Shown here: piece by piece, positions 11,801-21,597 of the stretch
How the letters are laid out: every line of letters begins with the position of its first letter
Numbering within the stretch: the stretch's first letter is position 1
From: Acanthaster planci
Taxonomy: Eukaryota > Echinodermata > Asteroidea > Valvatida > Acanthasteridae
Direction: 5' to 3'
DNA: 64,000 nt
NCBI RefSeq assembly: GCF_001949145.1
Contig: NW_019091374.1
Coordinates: 2,203,894 to 2,267,893, forward strand
Notes under the pieces: model-generated
Told to the model about the DNA's origin: nothing
The model's input: only the letters and a program-made list of their open reading frames with translations
The model's database searches: none
Translations under genes and position numbers: made by a program

Positions 11801-14800
11801 AGAGGAAATGCCATTAGGGCCATACGAATGCCAATCAATATCTCATGACATATCAAACTGTGTGGCTTCGGATTCCTGTACAGAGCAGAATTTTTTATTT
11901 TGAACGATTCAGGATGATTTTCAAGATGTATTTTTGCGTTGGGGAGATGTTAATCTATATAACAGGTTTTTGCCCTTACCCAACGTTTATATTAATAAAC
12001 ACTGTATGCTCAGTGCTAGTCCGAAAGCTTGCGAAAAAAGTCACGAGCTTACTCGGGTGGGACTCGAACCCACGACCTCCTGCACTGGTAAGCAGGAGGT
12101 CGTGGGTTCGAGTATAGATTCAGGATGAGTTCTAACAAAATTTCTGTGGTTTAAGGGTTGAATAACAGCTCAAAATGCATGTAAATGGTACCTAAAATCT
12201 TGGCTATGGCTAACAGTAGCATGCATGTCTATGGCACAATGGTTACAGTGGTTAGCCAGTCGCTTCCACAAGCTTCTGTGTCATTGCTAGCCACAGCCCA
12301 AAGTTATGGACGCAGAGTCGCATTCTTACCAGTCTGGCCATCTGCTCCCCATCCGCAGCTGTAAACAGCACCCTCTTCTGTCAAGAAAAGGCTATGGTCG
12401 TGACCGCACTGAACCTACCAAGGAAGGAATCGGTACCAAAACATATCTTTATAACTTTTCAAACCAATCAGAGTGAACGTGGATTGGACTTTCAGATTTG
12501 TTTTAGAATCTCACATCAAATGTGAGAGTTGTAAAACTTCCGGCTCAAAAGGCTTGATTTATGACTGTAAACCCCAACTCTCCACTGTTCTAAGTGCTAA
12601 AATCTGTAGCATTTTAGGGGGGGTTAATTTAGTTTACTGTATTTATAAATTAGTTCCTTACTTTAATTTTTTTTTTAAGTATTTCCATTTGTGCTGTATA
12701 TTTCTGGTTTATTTTGACTGTACATGAAATCCACACTAGTAACTACTAATAACCTGTTTTGCATGTTGACTGTCGAATATGAGTACATGTATAGAGGGAT
12801 TTCACATTAGCACCGTCTGTGCATATCTGCATCGAAACCGAGGCTCTCTGTGCTGAACTTCGTCGCGGGCGCCCGCATAGGCGACACAGTACATGGAGTA
12901 TCCGGTTCGTAAATGTGACGCCACTTAAGTTTAAACCACGCCCACTGCACAAGATACACGACCATCGCAGGTACATTAGCTCGTGGTCAATTGTCATTAT
13001 TTTTTCTTTTAATTTTACGTGTTGATTCATCCTGAAAGACTCTTTCACCAAAATTTTCGACCTGAAAAGTCTGAATTTAACATACTTTTATGCATTTTGT
13101 GTCTTGACTCCTTACTGTCAATCGTCTTATCGTATTTAGAATTGAAGCTGACACATACAGCCTCGTTTTCAAATGCAGAAAAGCACAGATCGACACTAAA
13201 AGCGTCGTATTGGGATCCCTCTATACGGGTAGTCACAGGTGTATCAGGTTCAGCCACTATGAGTTTGCTTGTAGGAAATGAAAGGCTGTCGTAATGTAAA
13301 CTGAATACACTAGCATCATTGGAGAACACAACGAATGCGCTGCTGGCAGTGTGGGGGGTGTATATCTATAAAATGCTCATGTTCAAACAGACACCTGGAA
13401 AATACGACACTTGGCAAGAGCGAATGCCCTGTGAAAGTATGCGCAACAGTCAACGTGTTAGTAAGCAACCAAAATAACAACAATAGTTACATGCCCAACT
13501 GAATAATTCGGTGCTACTAGGCCGATGCAAACTGACAAACTTTACAGATTTCCCATGCCCTCTCACAGAAGCTGGGTTAAAAATCTCAATACACAAGCCC
13601 TCTCAACCTCATTACCTGTTTCACCGTTCCTTCGATCCCCTTGATGTTATGAATGACTGGGTTGGACCTGTAAGTCTCTTTCTCGACAATGGCTCTTCCG
13701 CACTGTCCATGGGCATTGTTACCTAAACTAAAAACTAAAGTAAAAAAAAAAAATTGTTTTTTAAGCAAAGAGCAAAATCATGGGTTGCGGCTGCTGCCAA
13801 GAAGCCTTTTGGCAATTCTGACCCCACATGCTCCGTTTTGCTTGACGACAGATTTTTGCAGATGGGCAAAGCCATCGCCCTGTGGTACACTACCTGTACA
13901 TCTATGAACATCGTGTCAAGCTGTTTGCATAATAATTTGTGCACTGAAGGAAAGATAAGAAACAATTTTCCATTGTGTTGGGAGACAGAAAAACACATAA
14001 TTGTGATAACTCATGCTGTTTATCTATCGTGACCTCTGACATTACCCACATACAATGCATCATGTCACCAAGCTGTAAAGCACAGAAGTTTGCTCAGGCC
14101 CTGTCTGAAATGGGTTTCTACAGCTATGGTTATGTCCATTGTCAGTGCGTCCTACGTATTTCAAATTGAGCAAAGACAAACACAAATAATGTTCCTTTTA
14201 ATAAATGCACAAAGCCAATGAAGGAACATATTGTAACCACACCCGTCAGGGAAACAAGAGAGCTGGGCAAACAGTGCTTATTTCTGAGTATCTAAACACT
14301 CAACAGCCACTTTGACGTTCAAGTAAATCTTATTAAAGAGATAGCCAAGTCCAGGAATTCGAACATGCAATGTCCCACACATAATTAAACATTTAATCTT
14401 GAAGACATTTATAGATTTCAATGTTTTTCATTTCTACTGTTGGGCATCTGGGAGGCGAGTAACCTCAAGAATTGATATATTATATCACTAGTTTTCCAGA
14501 TGATGCATAATTAAGGAAAATGTGATGTTACATGGGGAAGAGGGAGACGTTTTTGGCCTGACTGGCCTGCAATCATGGACAAAATTGTTGGGACACGTGT
14601 CAATAGCCATTACCTTTCCAGATCCTCCACTCCTCGGGTCAATGTTGTCATCTCGAGCAGGAGCACAGACCGTGCAGTGAGACCCAACATTGAGAGAGGG
14701 CCTAGGGGGTGGATGCCCTACAAGATTTGACCAGGACTGCATGTCCAAGTGTAACTTTTCTTTAGGCTCTCCACTAAAACTACACAAAAACAACTTTCTC

Positions 14801-17800
14801 TCAAAACTGCAACATCTGGCCCTTCATGCTTATTACCTCCTTCGTTGTCGGTGAGTATCAGGGAGTGCGCCCTCCCACATGACACCTGGGTGACTCTGGT
14901 TGCCCGTGGTCTGGTCAGTGGTAGGTCGATGGGCACGGGGTACAGGATATAATCCATTCCTTCCTCTAGAATCGGTAATAAAAAATGACAAAAACATTTT
15001 CCTCTGTTAACATTTCATTAAAATGAAGAAGTTCCAAAAACCATTCCAAGATTCCTTATGTTGCAGAGCTACAAATTTGTAAGACTTTTTGTAAGCGTCT
15101 TTTCATAGGAGTACTCCCCCTGTAAAAATATATAGTTTTGGTTTCGAGTTCCCCTGTATTTTTCTGTTAGTGTATCCCCCTGTTTATTTACTTTGGCCCT
15201 TGCTTCTACCCATATACCTTCGACCCCCCCCCCATGCTCTGACCACACTCAGTTTGAAGACAGCAGACCAACAGAGACACTATCGCTGTTCATGTACCCT
15301 TCACTGGAGTGTGATTTTCTGCTTGAGTAGAAAACACACTCCTGTGCTTTTCTACAGGAGTAGCATACCTGTGTACAAAAATTGTTTATTTCTATGGAAA
15401 GAATTTTTACGTGTGGCCTTTGACAGAAGTGGTTTCTCTTGCTGTCCAGTGTATATTGACATGTGTTGGTTTTTAGGCCTTTTAAAGGTTCAGTCTTTAG
15501 GTGTCAAGTCTTTTCAAAAAGTCTTTTAGTCTTTTTTCTTTCAATACTTTTCAATTTTCAATTCTTTTTGTCCTTTTTTTGATGTCAAATTTTGGTGTCT
15601 GAGTCCCTATTAACCACTTAATGTTGATGACGCTGGGGCGGGATAAGTATCATTGTTTTCTGTTTTCAAAATTCTTTAAAAATTCATATCTTCATTTACT
15701 GAACACTTACACCCACACGAAGGACTGTCTGGTTTCTACTCTGATCTGACAGACAACATCTATTGATGCTGGAGTATTTCAGCCAGGCCTGTCGCCTTGT
15801 AAACATGGTAAAAAGAGCCCAGATTTTGCGGTGTTACATAATTTCCTTTTGTTCACGAAACTGACACAGTGCATTGCTGACCTCTATTCAATTGTGGCCA
15901 GATTAGCATGTGGCAGTGCTGTGTGGCTCATCACTGCGCTCTCAATTATGCCCCAAACCATGGTATACTGTTTCAAAACAAGGCTGGACTATCTCCACTA
16001 TTGAGAGTGAAAAATGTCAGTAATGCCCAGCAGCCTGGTCTTTTGTTCCGAGTACGGTCTTTTGTTACAAGACCCAGTTCCCTTTGTCCGATTTCGGAGA
16101 CCCTGGCCACGCATATAAAGAATACGTGTCCGAAACTGGAATACCCGGCGGCATGTGGTTAATTCCGTTTCCTGTGACCTTTAATTCCTTTAAAGATCCC
16201 TGAGTAGTTAACTGGTTTTTTATAGTATTGCGAGTTCCCCCTTAGTAAGCCTTAGCGTGCCATTTTTTCTGTTACATTTACACTCAGCACTGGGCTAACA
16301 ATTTCCAATTCCTTTGATTCAAGATAGGATTATTGGATGAAACAGGAACAAAAAGGAGTGCAATTAAACAAAGTGACTTGAATGGAGACAACCAAACACA
16401 ACGCCAACATACAGGTACAACGAAGAATTAAAACGTGAAATCTTCTCATAGACCCGGCACTCCACTCAGTAGGACAAGGACCTTTCAAAGTAAAGGTTGT
16501 GGGAAGAGGATTGGGTAAAAAATTCAGACTTGGAAAAAAACCAACACATTACCATTCAAAGTTGATTCCATCCATTAAAATGTTCAAATCGAGGTAACGG
16601 TTGACTTGTTTTTAGGCAAACCCTGATGATGCGAACGAAAGACCTTCATCTCATGTTCATATAACTCTACTTTTGCTTCGCCTACCATCCGTACCTTTCT
16701 CGACACTTTTAGGCTGAAAGCCCAGCTGGGAGTCCGTGTTGACACCAGTTCCCCAGACTTTGGTTATTTCTAATGTGTTGCTGGCTAGTAAGGTGAAACC
16801 GTAACCACAAGCAACAGAGGTAATCTGTAAAAATAGCAATAGCGTTAACTGGCTAATGTACACGTACACGTGGAATAATAAACCAAACACAGTCAAGGGT
16901 TTCAATAAATTAGTACTGAGGAGTCTTGTACAAATCACATGTACATGATGGTTTTATGTTGAATTGATGGATTCTGTTGGGTTTCAGAAGACTCCCCAAT
17001 AAAACCCTGTCAGGTTGCTTAACCCAGTTGGAATTCCTGTTTTCGTTTCCGTAGTAGCCTAAATCTTCTAAAGTTCAACAATGAGTTAGGATGTTCAGAA
17101 TGCAGTGCAGCATGTTCATTAATGGGGAATTCAAGCCTCAGAGCAGGGTCTGTCTTGAATCCTTTTAAAAATTGCTCAACCTATTTTTGGACTCTGATAG
17201 GTATTCTTGCCTGGAACCCTAATGTGTCCTCCCAATTCCTTCTCCGGACAGGAATCTTCCAAAGACTCTTTTATACTCTTAATTTGATTTATTCAATATT
17301 TCTACAAATTATTATTACAAAAAATAAATGGAAGAAAAGCAAACTTAAAGATTCCCAAAAGTGGAAACACATGTAGTAGGGATAATGTAAAGAGAGTTAA
17401 ACTTATTTCCATTGTAGTCTTGACTTTCATTGGCCATCAAATGCCTAAATACATTCCTGTACAGTAACAGTGCATGGGTCTTGCAGTTAACTTCTTGGAT
17501 GGATTCTAAAGGATCAGGGAAGGGGGGCTGGTCAGTCTACTACAAGTAGAATCTTTCTTTTTTTTTCAGCATTCTGAGGAATTCAGGCGTTCATGTTACA
17601 GCCACTGCAAGTACAGAACCATGTCTAAACTTCCAAGTGCAAAGAGTATGATGTATATCTTTGGAATGTCCATGTTTCTCTTTGCATTTAGAAACTATAG
17701 GATTTTTATAGGATCTTGAATGAATTGAGCCCTACCAGGTGAGAATAACTCAGGTTCTTTCACCTTTTGATTTTGCTGTAACAAGTAAGGTGCAGACTGA

Positions 17801-18252
17801 TACTTTCTTCTCGTCCTGGGACTGCTACCTCTTAGTTTAGGTTTGACAAATGTTGGGACACCCAGTGCGCCAGTATAGGAAAGCCCCCAGACGTACACCC
17901 GATCCTGACGTTTCCTGTGTTTGCTGATGAGCCGTGTAGTGGCCATGTCACTCGCCTCTTCTTGCCTCCGCTGAGCTTCTGAGAGAGGTGGTAGTGAGGA
18001 TGGAGTCGAAATATCTGATGATGCTATTGATGAAGTTGAGAAAGGACATCTCGGTATTGTTCTTGTTGGCATGGCAACAGTCAGTCTTGAACAGGTGGTC
18101 ACCCTTCCGAAGTGAATCTCCCTCGTATAGAGGTTATACTTGCCAACCGTTGCACCAAGTCGATTTTGAAGTGGAATCTGCCTCTGCACAATGTTCTTCC
18201 CCGAGAATTCTGAGGCAACTTGCCAAAATTTGGCAAGATGAAGAGACTTCAT
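5875..18252 (-). CDS. RCC1L: RCC1-like mitochondrial beta-propeller protein (RCC1L/WBSCR16)
   Basis: Eleven coding exons: 18252-17764, 16824-16695, 14965-14837, 13734-13616, 12414-12330, 11364-11254, 10944-10874, 10752-10665, 7910-7737, 6731-6646, 5952-5875. They sum to 1560 nt (519 aa plus stop), with compatible phases at every junction. RCC1-type blades run from about residue 118 to the end: VYVWGLSYTGALGVP, VACGYGFTLL, QVSCGRAHSL, YSCGWGADGQTG, FGWGNSEY, VFVWGYGILGKGP, YTWGMNDSGHLGLGT, VACGVDHM. These align blade by blade with human RCC1L (464 aa). An in-frame TAG at about 18279 bounds the start. Met61 (18072), followed by RTIPRCPFSTSS, looks like a mitochondrial presequence and gives 459 aa, closer to the family; either Met may be used. 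In mammals RCC1L acts in mitochondria in a 16S rRNA pseudouridylation and mitoribosome assembly module, and GEF activity toward OPA1 is reported. The introns carry a recombinase relic and several repeats. Confidence 0.93.
6200..6485. repeat. Degenerate minisatellite in last RCC1L intron
   Basis: About a dozen imperfect units of roughly 20-25 bp are built on the phrases ATTCCACAGTTACCATGGACT and ATTACCAGGACT. Units alternate between the two phrases, suggesting a compound period. The array lies between exons 10 and 11 of RCC1L, and frames through it give proline-rich nonsense peptides. Confidence 0.8.
6860..7191. repeat. Foldback element with about 79-bp arms
   Basis: The arm at 6860-6938 is the diverged reverse complement of 7113-7191. 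The shared core reads TCTCTGATTTTATCTGTT, then AAATAAATATGGAA. A spacer of about 174 bp lies between the arms. No coding capacity is seen, so it is probably a non-autonomous (MITE or foldback) insertion in RCC1L intron 9. Confidence 0.75.
8935..10075 (+). pseudogene. Decayed Crypton-like tyrosine recombinase (DUF3504-type) relic
   Basis: The plus strand, antisense to RCC1L inside its intron between exons 8 and 9, carries fragments of one recognisable protein across several frames. In order they are: IRRELLEMTTD (about 9040), EYQLIRDEEFSSLGNMLDNKMK (split by frame; about 9210-9270), GIHFALRAGDEH (about 9405-9440), YTEDVCESYQGGLKHRNI (about 9510-9560), GYFSIYSLRAAAASRL (about 9792-9840), and QSYERTTDEHHEAISNALVS (about 9905-9965). 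This is the order seen in Crypton/ZMYM-type tyrosine recombinase domains, which I know from families abundant in marine invertebrates. Many stop codons and frame changes separate the pieces, so it is dead. The normally histidine-containing box before LRA reads IYSLRA, so the catalytic His position is Tyr here. The tyrosine of QSYERT appears kept. Confidence 0.72.
11921..12113. repeat. SINE-like repeat with tRNA B-box hairpin
   Basis: Positions 11921-12017 match 58760-58852, sharing TTTGCCCTTACCCAACGT and ATTAATAAACACTG. The adjoining part holds a perfect 22-bp hairpin: 12062-12083 pairs with 12092-12113 around an 8-nt loop. On the minus strand the left half plus its flank reads GTGGGTTCGAGTCCCAC, which looks like a tRNA T-arm with the pol III B box. 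I take it as a tRNA-derived SINE fragment; no full tRNA cloverleaf is present. Confidence 0.65.
15600..16165. repeat. Dispersed repeat, longer copy
   Basis: The stretch shares at least 300 bp of diverged sequence with 42060-42353. Common blocks include GGACTGTCTGGT, ATCTGACAGACAA, CATCTATTGATGC, GCCGCCTTGTAAA-like and GAGCCCAGATT..GCGGTGTTACAT. The copy here keeps about 270 bp in the middle (15860-16130) that the other lacks. It lies in RCC1L intron 2. The family is unknown to me, with no coding capacity seen. Confidence 0.7.
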
Positions 18253-18969
18253 GTTGCTTTGGTCTCTGTACAGTTTCTAAATGACAAAAAGGCCGTTGAA
18301 ATTTCTTTTCGCTTATGTGATTCGCACTACCACTAGCCGACCAAATTTCAACCAAGCCAAACCAAACTGGGAAGTTTTAAATGGCAAAAATCACTTCAGA
18401 CATGATGCATGATGGAAATTTGTCTAAAGTCTGCAGGTTTCAAGTGAAGAGCATACGCAAGTTAGAGCACATTTAACTCCGACAGCAAGCCAAATCTACC
18501 TATACTTTCTTGAGATATGTGATGATACCCCCGAGTACATCTTTCATCGTCCAAGGTGAGTATTTTGGCCAAATATGTACATGTAGGCCTACCACTTTGA
18601 TTTCAAGCGCAAGCATCCACAACAATCGTCAGACACGTGCTGATTCTACGTTGTCTCGTGGTGGCGCGCTTCATATTATTTTACGAATGCGCAAATCGGA
18701 CACAATTAGAATTTTTAATACACAGTGAAATTGAGTAAATTGCATACATCTTAGAAACTTTTTGCCATTAGTATCATCTAAAAGGTGTACATACACCAAC
18801 ATGAAAAAGGAAACTGATTTTAAACTATCCACGCTTCAACATTTTTAATGGAGCATATTTTATTTCGCATTGTTTTGTTCGTCAAGTGTAGCTAGCATGA
18901 GCGTCCGTACTTCTTCGCAGACAATTCAGACGCGGTGGTTGATTGAATATTGCTCAGGTTTTTCGTTTG
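18253..18969. promoter_or_regulatory. Presumed bidirectional promoter between RCC1L and ZNF706
   Basis: RCC1L reads leftward from 18252 and ZNF706 reads rightward with its coding start at 20303. A good donor (TTTG|GTAAGT, exon edge 18969) fits a non-coding first exon of ZNF706, which the human gene also has. That would put the two transcription starts within a few hundred bases. No TATA box is obvious. This is inference from orientation and one donor site only. Confidence 0.35.
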
Positions 18970-19178
18970 GTAAGTTGAAATGAACAGTCATTTTCACTGA
19001 GGAATGCTTTATATGTTACTTTGGATATCTTTTTATCATAACCTTAATTTATTTACAACATTTCGTTATTTCTGTTAATCTGTGAAAGTTTCTTAACAAC
19101 CTTCGACTCGATAGTGATTGAGTGTGTCAATGATGAATTACAAGTGATTGTGCAATCAAATCATTTAACGTTGGTAAA

Positions 19179-19205
19179 ACCATGGAGGTTTCCTACCTCC
19201 ATGGT
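19179..19205. repeat. Short perfect hairpin
   Basis: ACCATGGAGGT (19179-19189) and ACCTCCATGGT (19195-19205) form an 11-bp stem with a 5-nt loop. It lies in the presumed first intron of ZNF706. No function is assigned. Confidence 0.6.
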
Positions 19206-20302
19206 ATAACTTTGTACAATTTAGCACTTGTCAACTTTTTTCTGGGGAGAGAGTTTCATATATATTAAAACGGTTTCTCCGTCATATATTTGTTCAGGTT
19301 GTGTAGACACATGGAGTAATTCCTCCATGATGTACATGTAGACTGGAGTACAAGATAAAAGAAATTGTGAATTGACAACATAACAGAAATACCCTACAGA
19401 CAAGTACGGCCTGTGCGTGTATTTACACAAATGATCAACCCTTGGACGCCATCTTGCCACCCCCCCCTTGCATGGCATTACCCATCACGCATATGACAAC
19501 AACACTGGCAAACCGACCCGTTACACTGTGGATGCCAGTAATTATTTCCTACCATGCCTACGTTGATTGTTTTTTAGCCATCAGAAAAATGTGTCCAGAA
19601 AAGTTCAGATAAGGACAGGGAAAATACTGTACCAAGTCATTTTCGGTTTACTTAGAAAATATTGAGACTTTTTCAGACCATCACGTGTCAAGTGGCATCG
19701 CCATACGGAACTCTTTCCATTTTCAGGATTTGCAGCTAAACGTCTAAATACATGTATATCAAACTGCAAAATTATTCTTGTGTTTAAACATTAGCTCTAT
19801 ACCTAGATGTAAAAACCTTGTCAGTGACGGTAACATTATGTATGATACAGTAGAATGCTACAACATGTATGTACACAATTTAAATGGCTTTGGCTCTGAT
19901 AACATTCAGTCCGAAAGTCAACAACATAATGTCTGGTAATTGGGCTTTGGCTGATTGTGCGTTGTATTTCAGAAGTGTGAAAATGCAGCTTTTTAAGCTG
20001 ATTTCAGCTTTTTTTGGTTTAGATATTGACCCTGAATTTCAACTTTATTTTGTGCACCTGCTGTGTACAAACCGTCCAGGATTATTATTCAATTTAACAC
20101 AAGAACATTGTTAAAGTAGGGACGGAAAAGATGCCATCAAGCAAATATTGGGGGAGCGTTCATTGACAATTTTGGAGACATTATGACTTCAGATGTTTTC
20201 CTGTTCTCGGCCGATTCCTTTGAAGAGTTAATATGTCATCATTTACAGCATAAGCTGATCAAGTCCTTCTAACATCTGGTGTAGAGATTACCGGCAATCA
20301 CC

Positions 20303-21597
20303 ATGGCACGTGGCCAGCAGAAGATCCAGTCCCAACAAAAGAATGCAGAGAAGATGGCCAAAATGAAGAAGGCTACCAGCCAAAAAGGCTCGGCCGCCAA
20401 AGCACTCACCTATACATGCACCATTTGCAAAGTAAGGGCACCAGCTAAGACGCCATTGCCATTACACTTGTGAGACTCTGTTTGTAAAGCCCCCTCATTC
20501 CAAGGACACATCTGGGGTCTATCATAATTAAGGCACCGCACATGTTGTGCACATTCTGATGAAAGTTAGCAATTCTGTTACATCCCAGGACAGCATCAGA
20601 ACCAACTAAAGTTCGGCCTACCCTCATTATACATGTAGTTTGGCCTGTCCCAATTACAGTTGGGCCTGCTAGAGTTTGGGCATAATTCCTTCTTGATGCC
20701 ATCCTCATAATTTTTGGTTCAAACTGCTTGATTTGGTTCAGACACAATGTGAATATCGAAGAAAGGCCCATAAGGAGTGTTTCCTTCATGTCCATTATAT
20801 CCTTGATGTCCGTATAAATACTTGCCATTTACTCACATGTGAGGCAGTGCTCAAGGCATAAATGGTAACAGGGATGTATATTGTTTTGGTCAATCTTCAC
20901 TTCAGTTTAAAACAGTGAAAAGTGGAGAGATTAAAAGTTCACCCTCCAAAGCCTGCTGCATTATCAATCATCAGCACTGTCCTCACCATGTGTCACCATT
21001 GTCTTGTCACCATCACAACTACCAGTGTCCTCAGTAAAATCACTGTTTACTGTTGTCATGATCAATGTAGCTTCTTTATGATCATTACAATAACTGCCAA
21101 GACAGCTACACGCACCAGGGGCAGATCCAGGATTTTCCCAAAGGGGAGACGTGATCCCGGATTTTCCAGAAGGGGGTGTGAACTAAAATAGCAATGGTAA
21201 AATGCCCAAGAACGCATAGTGCAAAGCCCTCACAGTGGAATTCCAGGGCATTATTGGATTCTAGGCACTCTGTGGTGCCATTTCAGGCAGTATGACCAAT
21301 CCTTCCCCCTTCTCCCTTCCTCTCTCTGTTCTTTTTTATTTATTATTTGATGAAAAAAGGGTGTGTGTGTCTGTCCCCCCTTCAGATCCACCCCTGTGCA
21401 CCTGCACACTCTTTATCTCATCGCAGCCATCTGTTCCACTATCCAGCATTTCTGTCATGTTTTTCATTTATCACAAAATCCCTTCTCAATATTTGCCACA
21501 GACCCAAATGCCAGATCCCAAGACATACAAGCAACACTTTGAGAGTAAACACCCGAAAAGCCCCCTCCCAGCCGAACTCCAAACTGTCAGTGCATGA
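20303..21597 (+). CDS. ZNF706: Zinc finger protein 706
   Basis: Two coding exons: 20303-20431 (43 codons, donor TGCAAA|GTAAGG) and 21502-21597 (31 codons plus TGA, acceptor GCCACAG), joined in phase 0 for 74 aa. The human protein has 76 aa. The start MARGQQKIQSQQKNAEK is nearly identical to vertebrate ZNF706 and belongs to the SERF/4F5-like basic N-terminus. A single C2H2 finger follows: Cys39, Cys42, His55 and His60 (C-x2-C-x12-H-x4-H) in TCTICKTQMPDPKTYKQHF. A non-coding 5' exon probably ends at 18969, because the acceptor GGTGTAG lies directly before the ATG exon. The protein is small, basic and nuclear in vertebrates, where it has been tied to control of pluripotency genes. It sits head to head with RCC1L and tail to tail with SPAG1. 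Confidence 0.95.
21112..21403. mobile_element. Probable MITE with diverged terminal inverted repeats
   Basis: CACCAGGGGCAGATCCAGG near 21112 is matched in reverse complement by GTGCACAGGGGTGGATCTGA ending near 21403. The left end and its neighbour (GGGGAGACGTGATCCCGGATTTTCC) resemble a 'GGATCCAGGATTTT' element tip that is common in marine invertebrate genomes. The length is about 290 bp with no coding. It lies in the ZNF706 intron. Confidence 0.5.

Noticed and set aside
12055-12115. A tRNA gene
   Set aside because: Only a B-box/T-arm half is present, duplicated as a hairpin. There is no acceptor stem, D-arm or anticodon arm.
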